64,000 bases of DNA from NCBI GenBank assembly GCA_030834695.1, contig JAUQXK010000145.1, positions 17,139 through 81,138 of the forward strand. Direction: 5' to 3'. Source of the DNA: Desulfobacterales bacterium. Lineage in GTDB: Bacteria; Desulfobacterota; Desulfobacteria; Desulfobacterales; SpSt-501. The notes beneath the pieces were generated by a model. The model was not told the origin of the DNA and made no database searches. It saw only the letters and a program-made list of their open reading frames with translations. This document shows, in pieces, positions 34,055-43,372 of this stretch. The position numbers were made by a program, and so were the translations under genes. Position 1 is the stretch's first letter. Each line of letters begins with the position of its first letter.

Positions 34055-36682
34055 ATGACCGGCAACGAAGCGCGCAGGACGTTTCTCGACTATTTCAAAC
34101 AGCACGGCCATCAGGTGGTGCGCAGTTCATCGCTGGTCCCGCACGACGACCCGACCCTGTTGTTCATCAACGCGGGCATGGTGCAATTCAAGCGCGTGTT
34201 TTTGGGCGAGGAGAAGCGGGACTACGTGCGGGCCACGACCTCTCAGAAATGTGTACGGGCGGGCGGCAAGCACAACGACCTGGAGAACGTGGGGTACACC
34301 GCTCGGCATCACACGTTTTTCGAGATGCTGGGCAATTTTTCGTTCGGCGACTATTTCAAGGAGCGGGCGATCGTGTTCGCCTGGGATCTGCTCACCAACG
34401 GCTACCGGCTGCCGGCGGACAAACTCTACGCATCGATCTATCTCGATGACGAAGAGGCATATGGGCTGTGGCGCAGCGCGGTGGGCCTGCCGGACCACCG
34501 CATCGTGCGCTTCGGGGAGAAGGACAACTTCTGGTCCATGGGCGACACCGGTCCCTGCGGTCCCTGCTCCGAAATCATCATCGATCGCGGCGACGCCTAC
34601 GGCTGCCGGCGGCCGGAGTGCGCCGTCGGCTGTGACTGCGACCGGTTCCTGGAGATCTGGAACCTGGTGTTCATGCAGTTCAACCGCGATGCGTCCGGTT
34701 CCATGACGCCGCTGCCCAAACCCAGCATCGATACCGGCATGGGCCTGGAACGCATCACCTCCGTCGTACAGAACGTCAACACCAATTTCGACACGGATCT
34801 CATCCGGCCCATCATCCGCCGCACCGAGGAGATGACCGGGACGGCGTTCGGCCAAAGCGAGGCCGCCGACGTCGCCATGAAGGTCATCGCGGACCACAGC
34901 CGCGCCGCGGTGTTCCTGATCGGCGACGGGATCCTGCCCTCCAACGAGGGCCGCGGCTATGTTTTGCGGCGCATCATGCGCCGCGCGATCCGCTACGGCC
35001 GTAACATCGGCTTGACTCGCCCCTTCCTGCACGAGACCGGCCGGGTGGTCTGCGACCTCATGCGGGCGGCCTACCCCGAGCTGAGCGAAGCCGAAGCCTT
35101 CATCACCAACGTCATCGTCAACGAGGAACAGCGGTTTCTGAATACCCTGGATACCGGGCTGAAGCAGCTGAACGAAACCCTGGCGGATCTCAAGGCGCGC
35201 GGTCAGACCGAAGTGCCGGGAACGGTCATCTTCAAGCTTTACGACACCTTCGGTTTCCCCGCGGACATCGTGCGCGACGTCGTGCGCGACGAACAGATGA
35301 CTCTGGACATGGACGGCTTCGACCGCGAAATGGAAGGACAGCGGGCCAAGTCCCGCACCGTAGCGGCGTTCACCCGTATCGGCGATGCCTACAAGAGCCT
35401 TTCGGCGAGCGGGTTCAGACCCGAATTCACGGGGTACGACCTGCTGACGGGCGAGTCGCGAGCCGTGCTGCTGGTCGCCCATGATCAGGAGATTCTCGAC
35501 GCCGTCGCCGACAGCGAGGTGTCCGTGGTCACCGAGCGCACCCCGTTCTATGCGGAGTCCGGCGGTCAGGTCGGCGACGTCGGGCGCATCATCGGGCCGG
35601 AGGGCGAAATGGTGGTGAACGCCACCCTGAAAGACCCGACCGGCCTGATCATCCACAAGGGCCGCCTGCGGTCCGGCCGCCTGCGCAAGGGCGATGTCCT
35701 GACGCTGCTGGTGGATGCCGCCGCTCGGGAGGCGACGGCACGCAACCACACCGCCACCCACCTCCTGCACGCGGCCCTGCGCGGCGTGCTGGGCGAGCAT
35801 GTCAAACAAGCGGGTTCGCTGGTGGCGCCCGACCGGCTGCGCTTCGACTTCACGCATTTCTCCCCGGTCGACGCCGAAACCCTCGACCGCATCGAATCCC
35901 AGGTCAACCAGCGCATCCGGGCCAACGTGCCGACGCACGTCGCGGAGATGGCGGCGGAAGAGGCGTTCAAGAGCGGGGCCATGGCCCTTTTCGAAGAAAA
36001 ATACGGAGACCGGGTGCGGGTGGTCTCCCTGGCGGACATCAGCAAGGAGCTATGCGGCGGCACGCACACGGCCCGGACCGGCGACATCGGCTTGTTCAAG
36101 ATCGTTTCCGAAAGCAGCGTGGCGGCCGGCGTGCGCCGAATCGAGGCGCTGACGGGGAATGCGGCGGTGGCGTTCGTTCAGACCATGGCCCGCAATCTGC
36201 TGGAGGCCGCCCATTTGCTTAAGGAGAAACCCGAGGCGCTGACGCAGCGCATCGCCAAAGTGGTTGCGGACGTGAAGGCCCTGGAACGGGAGATCGAGCA
36301 GTTGAAGGGGCGCCTGTCCTCGGCAGCGGTGGCGGATGCCGGCGCCGATGTTCTGGACCTGAACGGCGTCGGCGTCTTGGTGAAGAAAGTCGCGGCCGAT
36401 TCACCGGCCGCTCTGCGGGACCTGATGGACCGCTTCAAGGATCGGATCCAATCCGGCGTCGTGGTCCTAGGCAGCGCCAGCGACGCCAAGGTGATGCTGA
36501 TTGCCGGAGTAACCAAAAACCTCACCGGCCGGTTCCATGCCGGCAACATCATCCAGCAGGCGGCCGCGTTGGTCGGCGGCCGTGGCGGCGGCCGCCCCGA
36601 CATGGCTCAGGCCGGCGGCTCGCAGCCCGAGAACCTGGATGCGGCACTGGCCAAAGCGCTGGAGATCATTCGAAGCGGGTGA
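34055..36682 (+). CDS. alaS: Alanyl-tRNA synthetase
   Basis: Class II synthetase charging tRNA-Ala, 875 aa. The catalytic domain is at the N-terminus (RRTFLDYFKQHGHQVVRSSS), the editing domain carries the zinc motif (HTATHLLHAAL and CGGTHTARTGDIG), and the C-Ala domain ends at GGRGGGRPDMAQAGG. Four bases separate it from recA, so the two are co-transcribed. recA-alaS adjacency is common in many bacteria. Confidence 0.97.
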   Translation: MTGNEARRTFLDYFKQHGHQVVRSSSLVPHDDPTLLFINAGMVQFKRVFLGEEKRDYVRATTSQKCVRAGGKHNDLENVGYTARHHTFFEMLGNFSFGDYFKERAIVFAWDLLTNGYRLPADKLYASIYLDDEEAYGLWRSAVGLPDHRIVRFGEKDNFWSMGDTGPCGPCSEIIIDRGDAYGCRRPECAVGCDCDRFLEIWNLVFMQFNRDASGSMTPLPKPSIDTGMGLERITSVVQNVNTNFDTDLIRPIIRRTEEMTGTAFGQSEAADVAMKVIADHSRAAVFLIGDGILPSNEGRGYVLRRIMRRAIRYGRNIGLTRPFLHETGRVVCDLMRAAYPELSEAEAFITNVIVNEEQRFLNTLDTGLKQLNETLADLKARGQTEVPGTVIFKLYDTFGFPADIVRDVVRDEQMTLDMDGFDREMEGQRAKSRTVAAFTRIGDAYKSLSASGFRPEFTGYDLLTGESRAVLLVAHDQEILDAVADSEVSVVTERTPFYAESGGQVGDVGRIIGPEGEMVVNATLKDPTGLIIHKGRLRSGRLRKGDVLTLLVDAAAREATARNHTATHLLHAALRGVLGEHVKQAGSLVAPDRLRFDFTHFSPVDAETLDRIESQVNQRIRANVPTHVAEMAAEEAFKSGAMALFEEKYGDRVRVVSLADISKELCGGTHTARTGDIGLFKIVSESSVAAGVRRIEALTGNAAVAFVQTMARNLLEAAHLLKEKPEALTQRIAKVVADVKALEREIEQLKGRLSSAAVADAGADVLDLNGVGVLVKKVAADSPAALRDLMDRFKDRIQSGVVVLGSASDAKVMLIAGVTKNLTGRFHAGNIIQQAAALVGGRGGGRPDMAQAGGSQPENLDAALAKALEIIRSG

Positions 36683-36696
36683 GGCGTGCCGCCGGC

Positions 36697-37527
36697 TCAC
36701 GTTCCCCTGAGCACGTCGATCATGGTGAAGACCCGGCCGCGTGCTCCGGCGGCGATTTTCCGGTCCAGATAGGCGAGCGCATCCAGGGTGCCGAGCGCGT
36801 AAATCTCCCGGCCGTTCACGTTGTGAGTGAACTCGAAGCGGACCGTGCCGTCCGCCGAAACCAGGGTGTAGGTGTGCCAGCCGTGGCCGCCGATGTGCTC
36901 ATCGGGGATGCCCCAGTTGGCTTTCTGGGTCTGGGGGTCGCGTTCCATGCGGATCTGCTCGGCGCTGAAAGGAACCCCCAGACGGTTGAAGTAATGGACC
37001 ATGGCCCGGGCGGTGCCGCTGGTGTCGGCCTTGCCCTGCTGGTGGCTTTCCCGGATGTCCAAGCGGTAGCCCTTGAACAGATCCGGAAAGGTCTGGGCCG
37101 CGAACTCCATCATGGCCTGGAAGCCGACGATCTGTTTGGCCATGTTGGGCGCGATCACGGCGGCGATGTCTGAACGGCGCACCGTGTCTTCCAGTTCCTG
37201 GCGGTTGCCGCCGGTGGTGCCCATCACGAACGGCAGACGGTGGCGGCAGTAGAATTCGGCATTGGCGTTGACCGCGGTGGGATGGGTGTAGTCAACGCTC
37301 AGAAAAGAGCCATGCGTTCGCCGCAGCTCCGGCAGGGCCGCTTCGCGACCGTCGGGCTGCAGGAGACGTACGGCCGCATCCTCCACGCCCGCCTCCGTTT
37401 CCTGAATCTCCGATCCGGTGAACGAGCAGGGGATGAGCCTGAAACGCGGATCGGACAGTACGTGCCGCGCGACGACGCCGGCGACCTTGCCCGGCAGGCC
37501 GTTGACCATGACGGCAATGGATGGCAT
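36697..37527 (-). CDS. dapB: 4-hydroxy-tetrahydrodipicolinate reductase, plant-type
   Basis: Lysine/diaminopimelate pathway reductase. The 276-aa protein begins MPSIAVMVNGLPGKV, a Rossmann start with the GxxGxx variant seen in plant-type DapB, and has the substrate/catalytic motif RESHQQGKADTSGTA (about residues 158-172) plus PNMAKQIVGFQ. Classical bacterial DapB starts GxxGRMG; this longer group is known from plants and Desulfobacterota. It is convergent with alaS, and 31 bp from the MurU-AmgK fusion gene upstream. Confidence 0.88.
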   Translation of the reverse strand: MPSIAVMVNGLPGKVAGVVARHVLSDPRFRLIPCSFTGSEIQETEAGVEDAAVRLLQPDGREAALPELRRTHGSFLSVDYTHPTAVNANAEFYCRHRLPFVMGTTGGNRQELEDTVRRSDIAAVIAPNMAKQIVGFQAMMEFAAQTFPDLFKGYRLDIRESHQQGKADTSGTARAMVHYFNRLGVPFSAEQIRMERDPQTQKANWGIPDEHIGGHGWHTYTLVSADGTVRFEFTHNVNGREIYALGTLDALAYLDRKIAAGARGRVFTMIDVLRGT

Positions 37528-37558
37528 GGGAAATCCTCCTGGTTTGATGGGTTGGCGG

Positions 37559-39256
37559 CTACTTCGGCGGACCGCTCAATTTTGCAGACGCCTGGGAAGC
37601 CCACCGCTGCAGCTTCGGAAATGCCGGTGGTTCAAAGCCCGCCAATCGGGTCTCAAGGCTGCGCAGGGCGGCCGGAATGTAACGGGCGAACTGCGTCTTG
37701 CCCTTCCGGGTCGATAGAAAGCCGTACGCCCCCAGAACCTGCAGGTTGCGCGCCAGTGCACAGTAGTCGAATTTACGGCGGAATCGCGCGGGATCGACCG
37801 GCCGACGCAGGGCCATGCGCCGGAGGGCGTATTCGATCAGGGCGTCCTGTTCATCCGGCGCCAGCTCGACGTACGGGTCGATCAGCAGCGCGGCCAGATC
37901 GTATTGCGGCGGGCCCAGCCGGCCGCCCTGGAAGTCGATGAAATAGAATCGCCCGCCTTTGACCATGATGTTGCGCGACTGACAGTCGCGGTGCATGAAC
38001 CCCGGTTCGCCGCCCTCCAGAGCACCGTCCGCGATGCGGTTGAATTCGTCGCTGAACGTATCGTCCACCGGCAGCCCGGCATAGCCGACCAGGAACGCGT
38101 CGCGGAAGTACCGGCATTCGCGCTCGAGGACGACCTCGCGGGTATAGGCCGGCGTCTGGAAGGTCCAGGCCGGGTCAAACCCCCGGGCGCCGTCGATCGC
38201 CATGCGGATGACCTCGTCGATCACGGTGCGGTAGGCGGCGAGGACCTGTCTGCGGTTCGACTGCGCCTGCACCAGGCTCTGGAGGCTGGTGTCCCCGAGG
38301 TCCTCCAGGAAGACCAGTCCCGCAAACGTATCGGCGAAATAAATGGCCGGAACCGGAACCTGCCGGTTCATCAAATGGCGGCCGATGGCCACGAATGCGT
38401 CCACTTCGGCGACCCCCGTCGCGTTGCGCAGGCCATGGTCCGCCAGAACCATTGACCCGCCTGCGCTTTTCCAGCGCGACCACTGTCGGTCGGAGCCGTC
38501 CCCCGCGATTCGCTCCACGTCGAATCCATCCGGCCTGCTTCCGGGACAGGTCCCTTGCCAGGCTTCCCGCGCCGATGCCTCGACCGCGGTTGACCGATAG
38601 CGCGCTTCGGTTCCCAGGTCCCGCCAGGCGCCCTGCCCCGGGGCGAAGGCGAGCACAGTTCGCCCGGCGGCAATCATCGCCCGGAAGGTGTCGATGCTGT
38701 TATGGAAGCCATGCTCCGGGATGAAATCGAGGACGACCGGGTCCAGGACCTGGATGCCGGTAAAGGTGCGTGCGCCGGCCGGCGCGTCGGCGCAAGAGCC
38801 TGCAAACGCGCGGACCCGTCCGTCCGGGCCCACTTCGACCTGGTTGAATTCCGGATCGTCGACCAGAACCAACGTCGCCGCCGGCCGGCAGCGACGGTGA
38901 AATTCGTAGACGGTTCTCAGGTCGATCGTCGAATAAATGTCGGCGTTGATGACCATGAACGGCCGATGGTCCCAGAAATCGGCCCAATTCTTGATGGCTC
39001 CGCCGGTTCCCAGGATGGCGGGTTCGTGGCGCAGAACCACCGGAATGTCGTAGCGCCGAGAGGCAACGAATGCCTCGATCGGTTCCGGCAGATGATGGGT
39101 GTTGACGCCCACGGCTTCACAGCCGGCTTCCGTCAGGTTGCGGATGTGAATGTCCAGCAACGGCCGCCCGGCCAGCGTGAACAGGGCCTTGGGAGTGGTC
39201 AGCGTATGGGGCCGCAGCCGTGTGCCCAGGCCGGCTGCCAGGATAAGGGCTTTCAT
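37559..39256 (-). CDS. Fused nucleotidyltransferase (MurU-like) and APH-fold sugar kinase (AmgK-like)
   Basis: A 565-aa two-domain cytosolic protein. Residues 1-235 form a sugar-1-phosphate nucleotidyltransferase (LILAAGLGTRLRPHTLTTPK at the N-terminus; VINADIYS for the metal site). Residues 240-565 form an aminoglycoside-phosphotransferase-type kinase with the catalytic loop HRDCQSRN and metal motif FIDFQGG. Pseudomonas encodes these as separate AmgK and MurU, which convert MurNAc/GlcNAc through the 1-phosphate to UDP-sugar in peptidoglycan recycling. The start at 39256 overlaps the plsB stop (ATGA). Substrate assignment is by analogy, helped by a NamZ homologue 4 kb away. Confidence 0.8.
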   Translation of the reverse strand: MKALILAAGLGTRLRPHTLTTPKALFTLAGRPLLDIHIRNLTEAGCEAVGVNTHHLPEPIEAFVASRRYDIPVVLRHEPAILGTGGAIKNWADFWDHRPFMVINADIYSTIDLRTVYEFHRRCRPAATLVLVDDPEFNQVEVGPDGRVRAFAGSCADAPAGARTFTGIQVLDPVVLDFIPEHGFHNSIDTFRAMIAAGRTVLAFAPGQGAWRDLGTEARYRSTAVEASAREAWQGTCPGSRPDGFDVERIAGDGSDRQWSRWKSAGGSMVLADHGLRNATGVAEVDAFVAIGRHLMNRQVPVPAIYFADTFAGLVFLEDLGDTSLQSLVQAQSNRRQVLAAYRTVIDEVIRMAIDGARGFDPAWTFQTPAYTREVVLERECRYFRDAFLVGYAGLPVDDTFSDEFNRIADGALEGGEPGFMHRDCQSRNIMVKGGRFYFIDFQGGRLGPPQYDLAALLIDPYVELAPDEQDALIEYALRRMALRRPVDPARFRRKFDYCALARNLQVLGAYGFLSTRKGKTQFARYIPAALRSLETRLAGFEPPAFPKLQRWASQASAKLSGPPK

Positions 39257-41946
39257 GGCTTCAGACACCGCAAGGCGTTTTCGATGGCGCTCGCGCAGCG
39301 CTCCAACGCCTCGGCGCCCTCAGCGCCCCTGAAGGCCTGGCTCGAGAAGAATTCCAGGGCGTTTTCGTAGGCCACCTTGGACAGCGCTTCGCGCTGCCCA
39401 ATCTCCTTGTGGCGGTACATCCGGCTGCCGTGAGAGGCAATCTTGCGGACCCGATCCTTGGTTTCTTCGGCCGCCGCCGGGCTGTGGCGGAGATAGCTGA
39501 GAACCACCCAATAGGATTCCAGAAACGTTTTCACAAACATCGCAAAGAGTCTCAGCTTGCGAAACCCGACGGCGGTGACATTGTAAGTGTCCGGCAGGCT
39601 GGGATGCGGAATCAGCACGGCTTCTTCGATCAAGCGGTTGAGCGCCGCCCGCAGATGAACTTCGGCCGGGGCGTCGGCGTCGAAGACGAATTCGTAGCGT
39701 AAGAGGTCCTGCAGGAATTCATAACGGGTGTGAAGATCGCAGGCTGAAAACTGAAAGGCATCCTCCTGCAGGATGGCCAGCGCCGTGAACGCGGTCGGAA
39801 TGAAAAATGCCACGCACGTATTTTTGTAGTACTCCAAAAGCGGGCGTTTGGCTTCCCTGAGAAGGTAGCCGGCCGGATGATCGGCGTTCTGGAAATTCTC
39901 GTCGGCAAGCTCCAGGATCCGGCGCTGGGCATAGGATTCCAGAGCGTGGTGGGCGGCCCGGCGGTGGTCCAAGATCAGGGTGTCGGCCAGTTTCGCCCCG
40001 ATGGCATAGAGGTGATTCATGTAGAGCTCTACGACCACCATGATCTCCTCACGGTCGAGGCGTTCGCGGCCGCTGTTCAGGATGGCGGCGGCGGTGAGGG
40101 CGTGCGGAGTGACGACGCTCACCTGGTTGATGGCATGGACGATGCGGTGGCCGAGGCCGCGGCAGAACATACCGAAATCCTTGAGGGGCATCGCTCCGAG
40201 AGATCCGCCGCCATGACCCGCCAGGTCGTTCACGGATATCGGCGCCGCAAATTGAAGGTAGACCTTGCCGTAGCGCCGCTGCAGGAATTTGCGGGCCTTG
40301 ATCACCTGCCAGATATTTTCCGGTTTCTTTTGCCCGCCCTCGATCTCGTGCAGGTAGGAGGTCTCCTCGAGCACGCGGTCGTAGCCGATGGACACTGGAA
40401 CGAAAATCAAATCCCCGCAGGCGCCGTTTTTTTGAGCGGTCAACAGCATGGAGAGCAGCCCCAGCTTCGGCAGAAGCACCTTGCCGGTGCGGCTGCGGCC
40501 GCCTTCGATGAATTGCTCGATGGAGAAGCCTTCTTCGAGAACCTTGTGCACATACTCCGCGAAGGCCCGCGCATAGAGGACGGCGCCCTTGAAGGTCCGC
40601 CGGATGAAAAACGCACCTCCCCGGCGGAAGAGCGGGCCGATCGGCCAGAATGAAAGGTTTTTGCCGGCGGCGACCAGCGGGCAGGGCTGGTCGTGGTGAT
40701 AGAGCACGTAGGACAGCAGCAGGTAGTCGACATGGCTTTTATGCGAGGGCACAAAAACGATCGGCCCCCGCAAGGCCATGCGTTTGACCGCCGCCAGCCC
40801 TTCTGTATCGAGCGCGACTCCGTCGAAAATGGTGCGGAAAATCCATCCGACAATGGCCGAGTAGAATCGGATCCAGTTGGGGTTCAGAGCCGCCGCGATT
40901 TCATCGATGTAATCGCCGGCCTTGGCGCGGACCTCTGCCAGCGGGAGCTGGTGGCTCTCGGCATGGGCCTGCATAAACTGTTGGAAGCGCTCGCCGGTCA
41001 GGATGCTTTCTTTCAACTCGGCGCGCGACTTGAGCACCGGGCCAGTAATGCTCTGGCGGTGACGGCTGATCTGGGCCAGAATCTCACCGCGCAGAATGGC
41101 CGCCTGATAATCGCTGCGATGGGCTGCAATCTCAGCGCGCGCCAGAAAGCGGCGCATATCGATGGGCGGCGATAATTCGACGAATACGTTGCCCGGGTTC
41201 TTAAACAGAGACGTCAACAGCCGCAGCCGCCCCGGTTCATCCTCCGTGCCAAAGAGCATATCCATTAGCCTCAAGCGCGCCCGCCGGGGGTTTCGGCTGA
41301 AAAACATCAGTTGCGGAACGAGCAGGATCGGACGATCGATCCTCTTTTGAAGCGAGATCAGAAATTCAACCGGGTCGACGCGCGGCCGCCGAAAGCGATG
41401 CCAGAACCGTCGTTTTTCGATCAGGGTCAGAAACCCGGCCTGCCCCTGCAGCAGTTGGTTTTCCATGAAGCCGTTGGCCATCGGATCGGGCATCCGTCGG
41501 AGGTGCCAAAGACTGTCCGCGCACGCCAGCAGGATTCGGAGCATCCGCGCCAGCGGCTGCCAGACGAACAGTCGGCACCTGAGGCCGATCGTGGGGAACG
41601 GCAGGCCCATGGCGGCGTACCGTGTGTAGGCGAACAGAAAGGCGAAGGCGCATTGGAACCGCGTGGTGAAAACGACGATGGCGTCCGACGGAAGATCCCG
41701 CAACACGCCGGCCTGATGCGTTTCTAAACGGATTCCCGAATAAAAAAGCTTCAAAGCCAGCGACATTAAGCGGCCCAAGCGGCTGGGCAGAACGTTCGGA
41801 TAGTGGTGGCGGCTGCCTTGAAGGACTCGGTTCATCCACTTGCGGATAGCTCCGGTCGGAGGAGTCGGCGACTGATTTTCAGGCAGATCCATGGTGTTTC
41901 GCTCGGAGGTTGAAGCAGGGCTTTGCCGACGATCGGCTTGCGCCAT
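39253..41946 (-). CDS. plsB: Glycerol-3-phosphate 1-O-acyltransferase PlsB
   Basis: First acylation of glycerol-3-phosphate in phospholipid synthesis, at the inner membrane. The 897-aa protein has the large PlsB architecture. The acyltransferase boxes are visible: HKSHVDYLLL (H(X)4D catalytic motif), GGAFFIRRTFKG, FIEGGRSRTGK and LIFVPVSIGYDR. An N-terminal alpha-helical region precedes them, and a long C-terminal helical region follows. Start at 41946, or at the ATG at 41892 (MDLPENQS). It is coupled to the downstream sugar kinase/transferase gene through ATGA. Confidence 0.9.
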   Translation of the reverse strand: MAQADRRQSPASTSERNTMDLPENQSPTPPTGAIRKWMNRVLQGSRHHYPNVLPSRLGRLMSLALKLFYSGIRLETHQAGVLRDLPSDAIVVFTTRFQCAFAFLFAYTRYAAMGLPFPTIGLRCRLFVWQPLARMLRILLACADSLWHLRRMPDPMANGFMENQLLQGQAGFLTLIEKRRFWHRFRRPRVDPVEFLISLQKRIDRPILLVPQLMFFSRNPRRARLRLMDMLFGTEDEPGRLRLLTSLFKNPGNVFVELSPPIDMRRFLARAEIAAHRSDYQAAILRGEILAQISRHRQSITGPVLKSRAELKESILTGERFQQFMQAHAESHQLPLAEVRAKAGDYIDEIAAALNPNWIRFYSAIVGWIFRTIFDGVALDTEGLAAVKRMALRGPIVFVPSHKSHVDYLLLSYVLYHHDQPCPLVAAGKNLSFWPIGPLFRRGGAFFIRRTFKGAVLYARAFAEYVHKVLEEGFSIEQFIEGGRSRTGKVLLPKLGLLSMLLTAQKNGACGDLIFVPVSIGYDRVLEETSYLHEIEGGQKKPENIWQVIKARKFLQRRYGKVYLQFAAPISVNDLAGHGGGSLGAMPLKDFGMFCRGLGHRIVHAINQVSVVTPHALTAAAILNSGRERLDREEIMVVVELYMNHLYAIGAKLADTLILDHRRAAHHALESYAQRRILELADENFQNADHPAGYLLREAKRPLLEYYKNTCVAFFIPTAFTALAILQEDAFQFSACDLHTRYEFLQDLLRYEFVFDADAPAEVHLRAALNRLIEEAVLIPHPSLPDTYNVTAVGFRKLRLFAMFVKTFLESYWVVLSYLRHSPAAAEETKDRVRKIASHGSRMYRHKEIGQREALSKVAYENALEFFSSQAFRGAEGAEALERCASAIENALRCLKP

Positions 41947-42260
41947 TGAGCGGCGACATGGCGATGGGTTTCCGTAACAGAGTCCTCCGATTTTTGCAAC
42001 TTTCGCTGGGCGCTAACTCTCCGAAAGCGTTTCGTATCCTCGGATGCCGTCCGGTGGAAGCCGACGCGATGATTCGCAAATTGGCCTTGTCAGAGGCTCG
42101 GGGCTGTGTTATAAGTGACAACATTGCTTTTTTTTAGTGCGGTCGGTTCAATCACCGCGTCGCACTCCGATCGAGTTTCCGCAAGCTTGCGATAAGAGGC
42201 ATCGTCCATTTTTCACAAAAAATCACGTTTGGCACAAGCAGGAAAGGAGAAGACAGCGTT

Positions 42261-42548
42261 ATGAAAACTTTGATTGGCGGTGCGGTGGCGGCGGCGTTGG
42301 GCCTGATCGGCCTCGGTTTCTGGTGGAAAGAGTTTTTGATGGTCCTGGGTGGAACCATTCCGGCGGTTTTGCTTTTGGGCGGCGGCCTGGCGATTTATCT
42401 CGGTTTTGACGAAATGAAAGACACCTGGAAGAAAGACGAACCGGTCGCCTCTGCGGTGACGGCCGACGATCTGGAAAAGTACAAGAGCGAGATCTCCGAT
42501 CTCAAGAGAGAGCTCGATGGCCTGAAAGCGGATAAAAAATCCGATTAG
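42261..42548 (+). CDS. Small membrane protein with coiled-coil tail
   Basis: A 95-aa protein with two hydrophobic helices (about residues 4-21 and 26-46), then a charged stretch predicted as a coiled coil (ADDLEKYKSEISDLKRELDG). AAAGGAG lies twelve bases before the ATG. No family recognised. It stands between divergent plsB and convergent rnhA. Confidence 0.7.
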   Translation: MKTLIGGAVAAALGLIGLGFWWKEFLMVLGGTIPAVLLLGGGLAIYLGFDEMKDTWKKDEPVASAVTADDLEKYKSEISDLKRELDGLKADKKSD

Positions 42549-42561
42549 CGTCAACCGCCAT

Positions 42562-42597
42562 CGGAGCCCGGCGTTCCGCCTTTGCCGCCGGGCTCCG
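42562..42597. terminator. Strong hairpin between convergent genes
   Basis: CGGAGCCCGGCG (42562-42573) pairs with CGCCGGGCTCCG (42586-42597), with an 12-base spacer. It lies just beyond the rnhA stop on one strand and 14 bp beyond the stop of the small membrane protein on the other. There is no U-run on either strand, so it may be a bidirectional pause or RNA-end hairpin. Confidence 0.55.
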
Positions 42598-43281
42598 TTA
42601 TCTGCCTGCCTGCCGAATGGCCGATGTGGCCAATTCATCGGCGCGTTCGTTGTCCACCACCCCGCGGTGCCCCCGTACCTTAACCAGCTTCAAATCATCA
42701 AACGCCGCCATCTGCTTGCGAATGGCGCTGATAATCTCGGTGTTCTTCTTGGGCTTCCAGTTCAGGCTGAGGACTCCGAGCGCATAGCTGCTGTCGGTGT
42801 AAACGCGGACGGGAAACCGCCGGTTTCGCACGGCGGCCAGTCCTTTCTGAATCGCCAACAACTCGGCGATGTTGTTCGTGGCTTCTCCGATGTACTCCGA
42901 GATCTCCCTGCGATGTGAACCGCACTGCAGCACCACACCGATCCCGGCCGGCCCCGGATTCCCGGAGGAGGCTCCGTCCGTATGGATGTGCACGATTCGG
43001 TCCGCGGGCGGATCGCTCGGCGGCTTCGCGCACTCGGCGGAGTGATTCATCGGCGCTTGCGGCGCCTCTGCCGGCGCCTCCTCCAGGCATCTCAGGTCAT
43101 GGCGCTTGACCCGGTATTCGTGAGGTTGATCCAACTGGTACTTGATGCGGACGCGGCCATCTGTCTGGAGCAGGCGGCCCTCGGCGTCCGCTTCCACCCA
43201 GACCTTATTCTTCTTGAAGTGCATCCGGATCCAGGCGGTGCCCGTGGAGTCGGTGGCGTACATGGAAGATTTTGGGTTCAT
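42598..43281 (-). CDS. rnhA: Ribonuclease HI with N-terminal extension
   Basis: Degrades RNA in RNA-DNA hybrids. The C-terminal RNase H fold (about residues 93-227) has all catalytic acidic residues: Asp in HIHTDGASSGNPGP, Glu in NNIAELLAI, Asp in YTDSSYA, and HRGVVDNERAD at the end. Residues 1-75 form an extra N-terminal domain (KVWVEADAEGRLLQTDGRV, DQPHEYRV) unlike the HBD of eukaryotic RNase H1; it may bind nucleic acid. Total length is 227 aa against about 155 for plain RNase HI. Confidence 0.88.
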   Translation of the reverse strand: MNPKSSMYATDSTGTAWIRMHFKKNKVWVEADAEGRLLQTDGRVRIKYQLDQPHEYRVKRHDLRCLEEAPAEAPQAPMNHSAECAKPPSDPPADRIVHIHTDGASSGNPGPAGIGVVLQCGSHRREISEYIGEATNNIAELLAIQKGLAAVRNRRFPVRVYTDSSYALGVLSLNWKPKKNTEIISAIRKQMAAFDDLKLVKVRGHRGVVDNERADELATSAIRQAGR

Positions 43282-43296
43282 GTGCCTCTAAAGGGT

Positions 43297-43372
43297 TTGG
43301 CAGAGAGCATAGAGCATGGGGCAAAAGGCAAAAAAAGGGCAGTTAACCCTATGCGCTTTGCCCCCTTAGGGA
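43297..43372. repeat. Palindromic repeat of the GCATGGGGCA type
   Basis: Contains GGCAGAGAGCATAGAGCATG and, on the reverse strand, GGGGGCAAAGCGCATAGGG. Shares the motif GGCAGAGAGC(A/T)TAG and GCATGGGGCA with the repeat at 49527-49592. It fills the gap between rnhA and the namZ stop codon. Confidence 0.45.

Noticed and set aside
34127..35938. 603-codon open frame antisense to alaS
   Set aside because: Composition artefact opposite a strongly conserved gene.
42231..42247. TGGCAC as a sigma-54 -24 box before the small membrane protein
   Set aside because: There is no TTGC element at the required distance.
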